Shown here piece by piece: positions 1 to 11,099 of a stretch of DNA of 64,000 nucleotides. Position 1 is the first letter of the stretch. Every line of letters begins with the position of its first letter. A model generated the notes under the pieces. That model was not told where the DNA came from. It was given only the letters and a program-made list of their open reading frames with translations, and searched no databases. The stretch is from Selaginella tamariscina (taxonomy: Eukaryota; Streptophyta; Lycopodiopsida; Selaginellales; Selaginellaceae), in NCBI GenBank assembly GCA_003024785.1, contig PUQB01000051.1:393430-457429 (forward strand), given 5' to 3'. A program made the position numbers and the translations under genes.

Positions 1-1606
1 TTCATTAGATGTATGAACAAACACCTTTGTTGAGAACATCAAATTTCAAAAAACGAAAAATGAAAAATGGCTAGTAAGTGGAACTTCATATACATGACTC
101 TATAATGTACTTAATTCCTAAAACAAGCGCTAGGGGTCAAAGAACTCTACCTTTCTTTTTATTAAAATCTTATTGACTCTAACAAAACTCAGTGATTACA
201 TCCTGAAACTTATTCATAGGTATTGGGAAAATGCTTTCGGTTGGGGTTGCAATGGAAAGGAATGTTTTTGGAGTGTATATGAACTAGGTAATTTGTAGCC
301 CAAAATCTGAAGATGACAACAATAATGAAAAATATGATAGCGACCATGAGCCAGAACCAGAACATTTAGATAAATATGCACCAAAGAGGCAGTCCACACG
401 CCATAAGGACTAGGAAGTAGAGCAAATTTGTGAAACTAAAAAGTCAAAAAGAAAAGCAAAAACAAGTGGAAACCTAGCACTCAACATGCTCTTCAATCTC
501 CAAAAATTGAGAAAGAAATTTCACACAAGAAGAAGAAAAAGAAAGTAGTACAGAGATTCTATGAAGAACACGAACAACAGACTAGTAATCAAATGTTATT
601 CTTCCACTAAAAATGAAAAAGATAAAAATGGTCACTAAAATGAAGAATAAATGAGGGATTGTTACACCTATTGTATTCTTTGTACAAATTTTGTCATTTA
701 ATGTATTTACTTTGCATTAATGCAATTTTACAATTCACTTTACAAGATTGTTTGAGTGCTTTTGCAAACATCATTCTAGAAGACAAATTAAAGAATAACA
801 ATGATAAAAAACTCTCCTTATTCAAAACAACTTTTCATAAATAAGAAAATAATGTGTCATATAACATTCCCCTCGGTGCTAATGACTTTAGTAGACATAA
901 ACAAATTGCTGTTTAATGTATGAAATTGTTTTCGAGTCTTGGTCCTCGGCATCGAAGGGTCTACAACGGGAATATTTAAAAGATCTTTGGTACACAGGCA
1001 TGCACTGGTCTGCACAAATTAGTCACTCCCGCACTAGATTAAATTCTCTACCGTTTAAATTCTTAATATGTATATATTTTTTTACATGTATGTCTTTGTA
1101 TAAAATAATTAAGATATTTTGCACTTTTATTATATGTGTTGTTTGTATTATTTAGATACTAGCATATCATTTAATATGTTAAAATTGCATTATAATAAAA
1201 AGTGTTGCAACTATTTATAACTAATTTAATATGTCAAAGTTACTTATACAAGAAAGAAGATTAAAATATATTTCACTATTTAAATCTGAATATGGATATA
1301 CAATTATACACTTAGCTATAATAGTATATGTGTATATGTATTAAAATGATATGTGTATGTGTTGTTTAAGAAATTCAAATATACACATATTTATAAAATA
1401 TGAATATTTTACATATAATTTAATTTATGTGTGAAACATAAAAAGTTTCAACAAGCTTGTTGTATAGTATGTTAAATTAATGTTTTTACACATTTATACA
1501 TGTTTACGGAGGGCCATCCCATTATTTGTACATTTGTAGTCCTAGTACTACACAAGACGACTAAATGTGTATGAATAAGTTAAGTTAGGTTAGCCATTTC
1601 CTGTGT
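1..1606. other. AT-rich intergenic stretch
   Basis: No convincing gene is seen. At about 300-410 the plus strand reads as an acidic then basic peptide-like patch (residues such as SEDDNNNEKYDSDHEPEPEH), followed by lysine-rich codons to about 560. This may be the remains of a coding exon, but I recognise no family. The rest is AT-rich with short TA/GT runs. Confidence 0.5.
1528..1548 (+). promoter_or_regulatory. Two GTAC cores upstream of the copper transporter
   Basis: GTAC occurs at 1528-1531 and 1545-1548, 60-80 bases before the COPT start codon. GTAC is the known core of copper-response elements bound by SPL7/CRR1 factors in plants and green algae. The motif is only four bases long, so two copies could be chance. 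The link rests on position and on the gene downstream. Confidence 0.3.
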
Positions 1607-2026
1607 GTGGATAATATGGATCACCAGGATCACAACATGATGAGTATGGATGATCATAACACGGGGGGAATGCAAATGAGCTTCTACTGGGGGAAGGATT
1701 TGGTGCTTCTGTTCTCTGGTTGGGTAACTAAAAAGCCTGCGGAGTATGTTCTCACTCTTCTTGCTGTTGTCTGCTTTTCTGTGCTTCATCAGCTGCTTGG
1801 ATCTCTCCATAAGAGATACTCGAGTTATTATTCCTCTGGTAAGATTGGCGATTTCAAGAAGAAGATTATATGTATTCTTCTATATGCTGCATATACATCA
1901 ACAAGTTATCTTCTCATGTTGATTGTGATGAGCTTCAATGTTGGCATCTTCATAGCAGTCGTGGTTGGTTTATGTGGGGGTTTGTCATTTTCCCAAAGAA
2001 ACACAGTGACAATGGCGGGGTTTTGA
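1607..2026 (+). CDS. COPT: COPT/Ctr high-affinity copper transporter
   Basis: A 139-residue, single-exon protein of the Ctr/COPT family, which forms trimers and moves Cu(I) across the plasma or an internal membrane. The N-terminus is Met/His-rich (MDNMDHQDHNMMSMDDHN) and ends in the MQM copper-binding pair before SFYWGKD, a family hallmark. Three membrane segments follow at roughly residues 46-66, 87-110 and 112-128. The second carries the MxxxM gate (MLIVM) and the third the GxxxG packing motif (GLCGG). Length fits plant COPTs (about 140-170 residues). The start codon sits directly before the Met/His block. It reads intact, with a polyadenylation-like signal about 70 bases downstream. Confidence 0.93.
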   Translation: MDNMDHQDHNMMSMDDHNTGGMQMSFYWGKDLVLLFSGWVTKKPAEYVLTLLAVVCFSVLHQLLGSLHKRYSSYYSSGKIGDFKKKIICILLYAAYTSTSYLLMLIVMSFNVGIFIAVVVGLCGGLSFSQRNTVTMAGF

Positions 2027-2092
2027 TTCACGATCAACAGGAACGCGCGGAACAACCGTGACTGTGAAATCCATGTTTAAGTTTCGTTTACA

Positions 2093-2098
2093 AATAAA
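2093..2098 (+). terminator. AATAAA polyadenylation-like signal
   Basis: AATAAA lies 67 bases after the COPT stop codon in otherwise AT-rich DNA. Position and sequence fit a near-upstream polyadenylation element, though such hexamers are frequent in AT-rich DNA. Confidence 0.35.
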
Positions 2099-2732
2099 AG
2101 TGATTCTTAAAATTGACTGAAAAAGATGCACATTTATTATTGTTGTCTGTTCACCAAAAGCATGAGAGAGTACATCACAAGTTTATATGTTATAATGGTC
2201 ATATTTAATTTATATAGTTTATAATGGTTAAAGCATTATTCATGTTTAATATAATGCTTAATTATAATTTAGAAAAAGTAAATAGTTATTATAAAATTTA
2301 AATATCTTTATTAAACTTTTAGTTAAAATATTAATATTGACCAATAACTATCATTTAAAATGTAAAGTTTTTTATTATTAAAATTAAAATTATTGAACTT
2401 GAATATTGAAGTTTTCTAGCATATTTTGAATTGAGATAATTAGAACACATTAATTCAGTGCATCTGTGATACACATGTCAATAACAGTGTGTGTGTGTGT
2501 GTGTATTGAAAACACATACTCATATAAATAATTGTATTAAACACTTTATGTATGTATATATTATAAATTTTTAGATAAATATATATATGTATATAAAATG
2601 TGTATGTGTAATATAGAAAACATATATATTCTGTATATACATGTCTTTATCAATACAATACATATAACTAGCACACGCACACGCACACGCACACGAGTAA
2701 CATGTCTATATTAAATTTATATATGTATAAAT

Positions 2733-2765
<33 letters not shown>

Positions 2766-3062
2766 ATAAATAGATAGGCACACACACAAATAACTATATT
2801 AAACACTTTGTGTACATATTTAACTACATATATCTTATGCAAACAATATTATAAAAAAACATATATACCCTATATATATACACGTCGTGCGTATATATTT
2901 ATAAATACAATACATACACGAGTCACCTTTCTTATTGGTTACAAATTTTAAATACTAAATTGTGTGCGTGTGTGTGTGTGTGTCGATGTTATTTTAAAGA
3001 TGCCAAAATTCTTGGTAAAAAAGAATATAGGAAATTAAAACTTTATTTACAGTTCACATTTA
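2099..3062. repeat. Intergenic DNA with microsatellites
   Basis: No gene seen. Simple repeats include a GT run near 2490-2505, CACACG repeats near 2673-2695, a GATA run at about 2732-2766 and another GT run near 2963-2983. TATATA tracts fill much of the rest. Confidence 0.7.
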
Positions 3063-3461
3063 CTAATCAAAGTAGCCATATCCATCATCTTCCTCTTTGA
3101 GAACACGGAGATTGAGCACCTGCTTGTCACCAATCCACATAGCATGTTCAGTGTGATCTTTCAGGGCATTTCCGGTGTTGGGATGAACAAGAACGGAGAA
3201 ATTCCTCCGGTTGAGACAGATCCATGGTACGATATCTGCGAAATCCTCTTTGTTTGTGACATTTACTTCAAAGTTCCCAATCCCGTGCGGACCAATTGGA
3301 TTCTCCCAGAACTTGTATACTTTCAGGCTGGAAAACTTACCGCGAATCTCCGCCTGCAGTTCTCTCGCCTGACGGACCTGTTCTTTGTCTGTCTGGAAGA
3401 AGTAGACATGGATGTCGTATGAACGGATGTTCAATGGGAACTTTTGAGCCATAGCCCTCAC
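3063..3461 (-). CDS. DOPA 4,5-dioxygenase-like protein, last exon
   Basis: The ORF gives 132 residues matching the DOPA_dioxygenase family, extradiol enzymes known from fungi (betalain/muscaflavin pathway) with relatives in bacteria and some plants. Family-like stretches are YDIHVYFFQT near residue 14, KVYKFWENPIGPHGIGNFEV in the middle, and SVLVHPNTGNALKDHTEHA then MWIG near residue 95, with the histidines expected for metal binding. On the minus strand the exon follows a T-rich acceptor (TTTTTTAG, then GTGAGGGCT). The ATG may therefore be internal and this is probably the last exon. I could not find the upstream exon. Fragments of this same exon recur at 27.0, 30.1, 35.5 and 48.8 kb. Confidence 0.72.
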   Translation of the reverse strand: MRAMAQKFPLNIRSYDIHVYFFQTDKEQVRQARELQAEIRGKFSSLKVYKFWENPIGPHGIGNFEVNVTNKEDFADIVPWICLNRRNFSVLVHPNTGNALKDHTEHAMWIGDKQVLNLRVLKEEDDGYGYFD

Positions 3462-3469
3462 CTAAAAAA

Positions 3470-4517
3470 TTTATATGTTTTAATCACTCTTAGTCTTATT
3501 AATTATATTAATTAAGACATGCAACTACTGAAGCTATTTCAAGCGACTTCTATGTAAACATATTTTCTATAATAAGCATATATACTAATTGAGAAATACA
3601 CGTGGCAATTTGATGTAAAGGATATATTGATAGATACTTAATACGACTTAACAGAGGCACAGGCGTCTCCCCATATATTAACAGATGTTTGAAACGTTCC
3701 CTGTTCCAAGCACACACACACATTCATATCTACGCGCACATATACGTGTATATATGCTACAAGAATATTCATAGGAAACAATGATCAAAGATGGTTCCAT
3801 GGTCTACTCTCTGAATCCAACCTGAGTTCAATTCTCGGTGGTACCTTCATTTAGTACCTTCTGCGTGTATAATAAGTATATAGTATGCATTCTATATATA
3901 GCCCCGCATTTTAATAAGTAAACAATCAAATCTTATTTTAAGTTTATCATAATACACTTACGATGCGTAAATACGTTTTCTTAGATATTATTTTAAAAAA
4001 CCATATATATACACAAGCACCGAAAGTAAATTTCAACATTAAAAAATCATCAATTTTTCATTGATAAATCAAGTTTAATTTCAGAGAAACTACCAGATAT
4101 ATATATATTCTATACAAAGCTATATTTTATAAAACGTATTCAGTATAAAAACCCCAAGGTTAACGTTTTCCTTTTATTTTGTATATGCATATGTTTTTAT
4201 TATCGAGCCATACACACATATTAACAATTTAACACATTAGTTATAATGAATTTGATATACCATATAATTATATATATAAGCCAATTTGCAAATCAAGTAA
4301 GGATTGCTTATAGACTATTCACATATGCAGCATTTTATCTTCTTTAACAGAAACATGGTTGTACGAATATACATATAACAACTAGCTAGTTCGTAGTCAA
4401 TTGATTGATTCACTTAACCAAACTGGTTCAGGTTAGTATAGCGGCCTGTTGAATTATATGTTTATCTTATACATTCACACACATTTTTTGAAATTAAATT
4501 ATATGAAGCATATGCAC
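3470..4517. other. AT-rich intergenic DNA up to the element boundary
   Basis: No gene is recognised apart from the tRNA-like sequence at 3793-3846. TATATA runs and short CA repeats are common. Any upstream exon of the dioxygenase-like gene should lie here on the minus strand, but I cannot identify one. Confidence 0.5.
3793..3846 (+). pseudogene. Shortened tRNA-Gln-like sequence
   Basis: The first bases (GGTTCCATGGT) and the 3' half (CTCTGAATCC, then GAGTTCAATTCTCGGTGG) match plant tRNA-Gln(CUG) in order. That half includes the CTG anticodon, the B-box and the closing acceptor strand. About 18 bases of the D arm and the 5' side of the anticodon stem are missing, so this should not fold as a working tRNA. 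It may be a decayed tRNA gene or a tRNA-derived SINE head. No clear SINE tail was identified. Confidence 0.55.
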
Positions 4518-4538
4518 GTTGTAACTAAAGTGGGCATG
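4518..4538 (+). repeat. Left terminal inverted repeat
   Basis: Begins GTTGTAACTAAAG and ends GGGCATG. Its reverse complement lies at 19435-19455 with one mismatch. The flank to the left reads TATGCAC. Confidence 0.7.
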
Positions 4539-4679
4539 ATACGTGAAAATGGGAATATAAAATAAATTACTAATTAATACTTAAGTTTTAATTATTAATT
4601 AATCATTTAATTAATATGTAATTAAGCCTTAAATATTAATTAATTAATTAATTAATCCTTCAATAACCTTACTTAATAA

Positions 4680-4712
4680 GGAATATTCCTAAAATATCTT
4701 AGAATATTCATA
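4680..4712. repeat. Left subterminal GAATATTC motifs
   Basis: The 8-bp palindrome GAATATTC occurs at 4681-4688 and 4702-4709, within 200 bases of the left inverted repeat. Three more copies lie within 140 bases of the right one. Paired subterminal motifs often bind transposase in DNA transposons; here that role is inferred from position only. The stretch 4540-4890 is otherwise very AT-rich and holds no gene. Confidence 0.45.
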
Positions 4713-4893
4713 TTATTCTAAAAATAGTTTACAATAATGAAGAAATACTATCAAACATAATTACAAATGAAATCATTTTCTTATCAACATGTTAATTTTT
4801 TTATAAATACTTTCTTTCTATCATACAAAGAAATCTTTTTATTTTGTCTAAATCATCACTCTCCGGATTAATCAAATCATTTTGGTCAATATC

Positions 4894-5976
4894 TTAATGT
4901 TGTTGCCACCACTTAACACTCTCACGAATGCAATTGGGAGTTGCCATCCTTGTTAATACATAAGATGTGATAAGAGAAGGTCTGCATAAAGGCTCATCTA
5001 AAAACTGACGTTCCTTAAGAATAATATTATAAAGCGCCCGGTTGCTATCCTTCATTTTATAAAATTCAATATCACGAGAAAGAAAAGCTTCAGGAAATGT
5101 ATGATACGGTGGATACTGCTCACAAAAATTTTCGAGATTCTTCTTTCTGAGGCACGTATCCAAGTAGTTCACTAGCTCATCCATGATATCGGTATCAGAA
5201 TATGGATCGAAAGTGATTGGATGAATACAAGCAATGTTTGGTTGGTTGAGCATAGCCTTCTGAGGAGAGTCGTCTACTACTAAGATATGTGCATTCTTCG
5301 TTATCCTTAAGCGACTGATCTCCCCATGAGTCCCAATTATTCTTTCATTCTTGAAGAAGTATGGCTTGCTTTCCTTTCTTATATTGTGAAATTCGAGAGG
5401 TTTATGACACATTCGCTGGTCAAAAATCCAATCTTTACGAATCACCTCTTCTGCAACACTACAATGTTTCTTAAGTAAACTCAACAGCGGTGTTAAGTTA
5501 TGAATCTGCATGCATGACCAAATCCCCACAAGCGCACCCATCTCCTTAAGCTTTTGAAAGAGACGATCCAACCCTGGACGAAAAATAATATCATATCGAA
5601 ATTTACCATGACAAGGAATGAAATCTCCTTGTTTGATTTCTGTTTTTCGATGAAGCAGAACACCATTGACATCCAACAACACAATATGGCCATGAGTAAC
5701 ATGAGATAGCGTTGCCTCTTGAATACTTTGCAAATCACTTGTTTGCTCCCTTTCACATTTATCCGTTGCCACTATTTCGTTGCCTATCCCTTCATCATTT
5801 AATTGTACATCATCCTTACAAGATTCAGATATTGCATGCGCTGAAGAAATTGATTTCGGAACTGAAGCCAATAAAAATGATGATGCAAAAACTGAAGTGG
5901 CCCCCATGGTAACGATGTTTTGAGCTGCATTATTATCCATTTCCTGCATGAACTCTGTCATTCTGACATGTGGCAC
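4894..5976 (-). CDS. FCP1/NLI-interacting-factor-like HAD protein
   Basis: A 360-residue open frame. The N-terminal ~90 residues are poorly conserved. From about residue 95 an FCP1-like HAD domain begins with HIVLLDVNGVLLHR (first catalytic Asp; the usual second Asp of DxDx is Asn, as in many plant DLNG-type relatives). It continues with FRPGLDRLFQKLKEMG and GIWSCM, and near residue 230 ILVVDDSPQK supplies the late acidic motif. HAD members of this group dephosphorylate Ser/Thr, for example on the RNA polymerase II tail, or act as TIM50-like factors. With DxN the activity here is uncertain. MTEFMQEMD, five codons in, is an alternative start, and a possible short leader exon lies near 6007-6046. 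It is the leftmost gene of the large element. Confidence 0.78.
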   Translation of the reverse strand: MPHVRMTEFMQEMDNNAAQNIVTMGATSVFASSFLLASVPKSISSAHAISESCKDDVQLNDEGIGNEIVATDKCEREQTSDLQSIQEATLSHVTHGHIVLLDVNGVLLHRKTEIKQGDFIPCHGKFRYDIIFRPGLDRLFQKLKEMGALVGIWSCMQIHNLTPLLSLLKKHCSVAEEVIRKDWIFDQRMCHKPLEFHNIRKESKPYFFKNERIIGTHGEISRLRITKNAHILVVDDSPQKAMLNQPNIACIHPITFDPYSDTDIMDELVNYLDTCLRKKNLENFCEQYPPYHTFPEAFLSRDIEFYKMKDSNRALYNIILKERQFLDEPLCRPSLITSYVLTRMATPNCIRESVKWWQQH

Positions 5977-6233
5977 AAGAAATTGTCGCCAAACCCCTCT
6001 CTTACCTCATGGCAATGCTGAAAATCCATGTTCTCAATTATTTCATTACATCTGCAAAATGATAATTAGCTGACCTTAAAATTATCAAGGTATATTATTT
6101 ACCTTGTTAATGTGTGACCCATGTTTGAACTAAAAGCTTCATTAATCCTTGAGAATTTATTTTCTGTACAAATATAAAAGAAATATACAAAAATGCCTTA
6201 TGTTACACTCATTTACAACTATTCATCACTCTA

Positions 6234-9200
6234 TCAATTCATTATCAATTCTTCTTCGCTATTACCTTCTGAATGAGGCGAAGAAGGTCTAAGCCGCTTG
6301 TGAGATGGTTCAAGATCTTCTGCATCTTCTATTGATGTTTCCATGGGTCCTGGAGTGTGCGAATGTTCTGTACTCCTCGAGATAACTTCCGGTCTAATAT
6401 CTGATTGATGTTCGTTCTCAGACTCCGAGATTGAACCAGATTCACCTTCAGAGCTATCGCACTTATCTGGAGGGAACTTTCTCAAATACGCCTTTATGGA
6501 TCGTTGGGGTACTCAGTTGAGACCCAATCTATCCACTTGTTCAGGTCCTCAACCATGGTCTTATCCTTCTCAACGGCAAACACACATGTATGCCGAAGGT
6601 AACACTCCTTCAAGACGGACCCCCTAGTGCAGTAGTCAAAAACCCACGCATCACTGTGAGGACCCCTGATCAAGTTGACGATGCTCCGTGCCGCTTGACT
6701 TGTAATGTTTGGATAACGTACATTGACGAATACGTCACTCATACCTATCGGTGTATGGATGGAGGTTCAGGGCCGTTGGAGTGCAAACAGATGCCTGGCC
6801 AGTCATTTGGAAGCTTGAAATTGTTTGGCGCATTCCTAACAACCAAGTGAACAACAGTATCAATGCACTTGGGATTAGCATCGTTCATATAAAATCCTGT
6901 CCAACGATGTCTATTCTTCTTGGCGAAGGCGAAGGCAAAAGTATCGGTGACATGAGCAAGAATCAAGAAATAAATACCTGAAAAAGTAGGTATCAGTGAA
7001 GAGCGCAAGCATGAATTCAATAATAAATACCTTCTATGTATATGCTTGCACGGCTAAGTTTCTCCACCAGATCCTCTAGTGCCCTATCTGTCGAAAGATT
7101 TTTTGACACCCGCCGATCCATCACGAACAATTGAAACGGTTTCCTACAAGCAGTGATGTTACCCCATAAAGTCTCCGAATCTAACAACAAACATCTGTAG
7201 GGCTTGTCGTGATTCGTAGCATCCTCCTTTATAAGGTTCAATTCGGTTCTCCGCTGCTGAAGGACTGCCATAAGAGAAGGCGTCATCCCAATGTTCTCCT
7301 TTTTGGCGTTGGCGTGCAATAGATTCTTGCCTAGATCTTCCGATTGGTTCACCCATTCGACAAGCATATCATCGTTCGTCACATGCAAATATTTGCTGAC
7401 CTCTTCATATGTTGAAGTCGAGGTCCAACCCAGTTTGTGGCAGTGTATTCCCAACCACTCCTTGAAATGCCTGACCGTCTTCAACTCCATTGCCTTGAGA
7501 TGAAAAGGAGAGGTTGGGCTGCTGTTATTAATTTGTAGTTTGCCATCGATCACCAAATCAGCCAAGACTTCCATCTCCTCCATCGTTGTTCCATTTAAAG
7601 GCTTCAACCATGTGAGCTTGAAATCGTTGTCTACATCCTTTGTAGATTGAACAGACTTAGCCTTCGGCGTCTTACTGGGTTTCTTTGCAGACTTTTCTGA
7701 GGGCTCCCTTCACTTGTCTGCTTCTTCTTCAGTGTTCCTTTTGAAAAGGATTCCATAATCCCCAACCATTTGGCAAAGATCCTATCTTCGGGGCAAGAAA
7801 TCAACATCATCAGAAAGGATGTTTCCTTCCCGCCCACCTGGGCAAAATCAACTGCTGCAATTTCTTCAACTCTCTGAGGAAAAAGACAGATTAATATACC
7901 GGCGAGATAAATCCCGCCCAAACAATTTGCTTACCCGGTATTCCGCAGATTGTGTATTCCCTGCGGTAGCTCTTTGTGGTCGCTGAAGAGATTCCCACAC
8001 GGCTCGCGTGTGTTTAAACTTCTCCCATATTTTGCTGTTGTAGTGGTTGGTGTCGGCAGCGTCCCATTCCGCCGATAACTTATGGTACTGCTCGATTGTG
8101 AGATTCGGCTTAGCTAAAAACGCCGATCTTTTTGTCAGCTTCTCACGGGTATGCTCGAAAGTTTTGTTGCCATCGTTCCTTTGTTGTGTTCATCGAGAAG
8201 TCGTTGGGCTGCCGTTATTGTGTGCTGGCCACTAATGATGTAGTACTTGATAGATCTTTTATTCTCCGTCTGAATCTTCATGAGTTGTTCTGGTGTTGTG
8301 ATCCAGACTTTGTCAGCACCCTTTCTTCTTTCATAGTATGGACACAAAACAGCATTATGTGGAACGGTATAAGAATTGTCGTCCTTCATCTTCTCCATGA
8401 GCTCAGCTACACGTTCCTGGTTGAGTGGCCTGTAATTGAAGTTTGGGTTGACGCTGCAATATTTAACCCTACAAGGATAAATCTTATCATCCAACATCAT
8501 TTCCTTGTGACTTATTGCAGCATGAGATGCCACAGGTGCAGCTGACAAAACGATTGATGATTTTCTTTTGCGATCCGAATCAACATGTGTGATCCCCGAC
8601 TGCAGCTGTTCTAGTGTTCTCGGCACACTCCTCCAGCTCCCGAAGCTTCCTAAGCAAATTGAACGTGATCTGTAGAGAACCTGAGACCGAGCCACCTTCT
8701 CAATCTCCCTTATGATGTCGCTGTGTTCTTCTTCAATGTCAAGAGGGAAGATTGCTCCACTTGCTGATTTTCTGTATTGTGAAACAATATCTCCTGACAA
8801 TACACCTACTCGATGAGTCTGAAGATCTTCGAAGTAGACATCCAGATGGATCCCCTCCATAGATGGGCTTTCGTTGAGTTGAAGAAGAAACTCCAAGGTC
8901 AACATCATTAGTGAACACGTGAACGTCATTATCCACAAGTCGACAAAACCACCCGAGATTAATGTTGTAACTGACGACCTCTGGATCCGAGAACGTGACA
9001 TTGGATGGAACAAGGCATATCTGTCGAGCATCGTCCAATCTGGGTTCGCAGCCTGCTTTCGGGTGCTTGACTAGCGAATCTACTTTCCATTGTTTTGCTT
9101 GTCCATGAGATGTGACAGAGGTTAATTTGACAGCAACCATGGTTGCTCCAATGCGCTTCCCATTTATCTTAAAATATGGCCAAGTTGATTCCAGAATCCC

Positions 9201-9336
9201 CCTGCCCATCTCTTCTCCTGCTCTTGTCTTTAATGTCACTTCAATTCCACATCTGAATACAAAAATGATTAGTTCAAGTATCCGAGTATAACAGATTTTA
9301 TTTTAATTCTTACCCAGAATTTGACGACGACTCCAT
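6234..9336 (-). CDS. ParB-like plus DNA-methyltransferase-like protein
   Basis: Multi-exon gene. A likely start is MESSSNSG at 9336, followed by an intron (about 9256-9313), a conserved N-terminal region (YFKINGKRIGATM, LGWFCRLVDNDVHVF), a charged linker, then a ParB/Srx-like domain near 8.45-8.19 kb (RPLNQERVAELMEKM; YYIISGQHTITAAQRLL). Clear introns follow near 7.87-7.93 and 6.98-7.03 kb. The C-terminal part (7.25-6.50 kb) has the order of beta-class N6/N4-methyltransferases: a strand with CLLLDSETLWG where DPPY would sit, later WVFDYCTRGSVLKECYLRH like the SAM-binding FxGxG strand, then AVEKDK. Both motifs depart from the active consensus. An acidic Ser/Glu-rich tail ends the protein. Coding sense shifts frame several times. 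ParB fused to such a methyltransferase is a phage and plasmid architecture. The role here is unknown. Confidence 0.6.
7901..7918. repeat. Lone GGCGGGATTAATCCCGCC-type palindrome in an intron
   Basis: GGCGAGATAAATCCCGCC sits inside the likely intron of the ParB/methyltransferase-like gene. It matches the array motif at 16 of 18 positions, lies about 1.8 kb from the nearest array, and is the only outlier I found. Confidence 0.6.
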
Positions 9337-9677
9337 ACTAATGACTCGATCTCCTTGTTTATCAAATCGTCCTTCTGCAAAATAATACACTATAAATATA
9401 AATTATATAAAAACGCACACACACTTGTATAAACCCGAATATACAAAAATAATACACAGAGAGAAGTAGACGTAATTAACTGTCCGAAGCTCACATTTGT
9501 TTAGTGCAAAAGAAAGATAACATTTCGTTTTAGAACCACCACAAATGTGAGCTCTGGACAGTTTTACATAGATTCCTAGCTTTTACTCGAAATATTATGA
9601 TAAGATGATAAAAGTAAATAAAATGAGATATGCAACTTATATATACTAATACACATATATATTCACATGGAAGGTGC
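9240..9677. other. Upstream region of the ParB-like gene
   Basis: Holds the short first coding exon (9314-9336), a good acceptor before it (TTTTGCAG near 9375), then AT-rich DNA with CACACA and TATATA runs up to the first palindrome. An inverted pair around 9487-9555 (CCGAAGCTCACATTTGT against ACAAATGTGAGCTCTGG) could form a long hairpin. No other gene seen. Confidence 0.5.
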
Positions 9678-11097
9678 GGCGGGATTAATCTCGCCACCCC
9701 TTCAATGCCTCCTGAAAGAGTGGGCGGGATTAATCTCGCCACCTTTCTGGAGGCCTTGAACGGGAGTGCGGAATTAATCTTGCCACCCTTCTCGGTCTCA
9801 GAGAGAACTGGGCAGGATTTATTTCTCACACCCCTTCAGTGACTCCAGAAAGGAGGCGGGATTAATCTCGCCCACCATGTAAGGGATGGTTAAATGAATC
9901 TCGCCACCCTTCCCAGTCCCCTCCATTGGTATGTTGTAAACCTTCTACGTCTTAGACAGAAACGTTTGGGATTGGTCCAACTCACCAATGGAGGAAAAAG
10001 GGAAGGGTGGCGAGATTCATTTCTCCAACAGGCATTGAAGACTCGGCGGGATTAATCCCGCCGCCCAGGGCCTTCACTCGATCCCTATGCGGCGGGATTA
10101 ATCCCGCCGGACGCCAATTCCCTGCGCGGAATCGGGCGGGATTAATTCCGACGCCTAGGCACTTCAGGCAGGCCAATGGCGGCGGGATAAATCCCGCCCG
10201 ATTTCGCACAGGGCATTGGCGTTCGGCGGGATTAATCCCGCCTCCCAGGCCTTCACTCGGGCCGATTCTGCGCAGGGCATGCGTACGCGGCGGGATTAAT
10301 CCCGCCCACCATGTAAGGGATGGTGAAATTAATCCCACCACCCTTCTCGGTTCCCTCCATTGGTATTTTGTAAACCTTCTCCGTCTCAGACAGAGTTAGG
10401 GGATTGATTCAACATACCAATGGGGTAATGAAGGTTCGGAGATTAATCTCGCCACCGGGTAATGAAGGTTCGGAGGCTAATCCCGCCGCCCTCTCGTAAA
10501 TCATGCGCTCACACATATATATTGGCTGCGGCATTTTTGAACAGGGATGGGTGGGGGCGGGATTAATCCCGCCCAGGGAATTCACGCAGGACATGAACGG
10601 CGGGATTAATCCCGCCGCCCTCCGCGAAGGGCATGAGCGTGGGGCCGGATTAATCCCGGCGTTCATGTCCTGCGTGAATTCCCTGGGCGGCGGGATTAAT
10701 CCCGCCGCTGTACGACAAACCGAAGAGCGGCGGGATTAATCCCGCCGCCCATGGCCTGCGTGAGGGGCCTCGGCGGCGGGATTAATCCCGCCGCCCATTC
10801 CCTGTAAATGCCCTGCGCGGAAACCGGCGGGATTAATCCCGCCCATTAGAACTTCACACAGCCCATTGCGGCGAGATAAATCCCGCCGCATTCCGCGCAG
10901 GGCATGGATGAGCGGCGGGATTAATCCCGCCGCCCATAGCCTGCGTGAAGGGCCTCGGCGGCGGGATTAATCCCGCCGCTCACCATGCCTGAAGGGCCTC
11001 GGCGGCGGATTAATCCCGCCGCCATGGCCCCATATATAGCGGCGGGATTAATCCCGCCGCCAGGCTATAAACCTATAGCGGCGGGATTAATCCCGCC
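9678..11097. repeat. Palindrome array A (GGCGGGATTAATCCCGCC)
   Basis: About 29 copies of an 18-bp perfect palindrome or close variants at roughly 45-bp spacing. Fourteen are perfect, starting at 10045, 10091, 10225, 10289, 10556, 10599, 10689, 10729, 10775, 10826, 10914, 10960, 11041 and 11080. Variants (for example ...ATTAATCTCGCC, ...ATAAATCCCGCC) dominate at the left edge, as if older. Spacers of about 25-28 bases are related to one another and appear in both orientations (CCTGCGTGAAGGGCCT, GCGCAGGGCAT types). Each half-site GGCGGGA resembles an E2F core and the centre contains ATTAAT. It is not a CRISPR: the unit is a palindrome with related, flipping spacers, and no cas genes are present. 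Confidence 0.92.
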
Positions 11098-11099
11098 GC

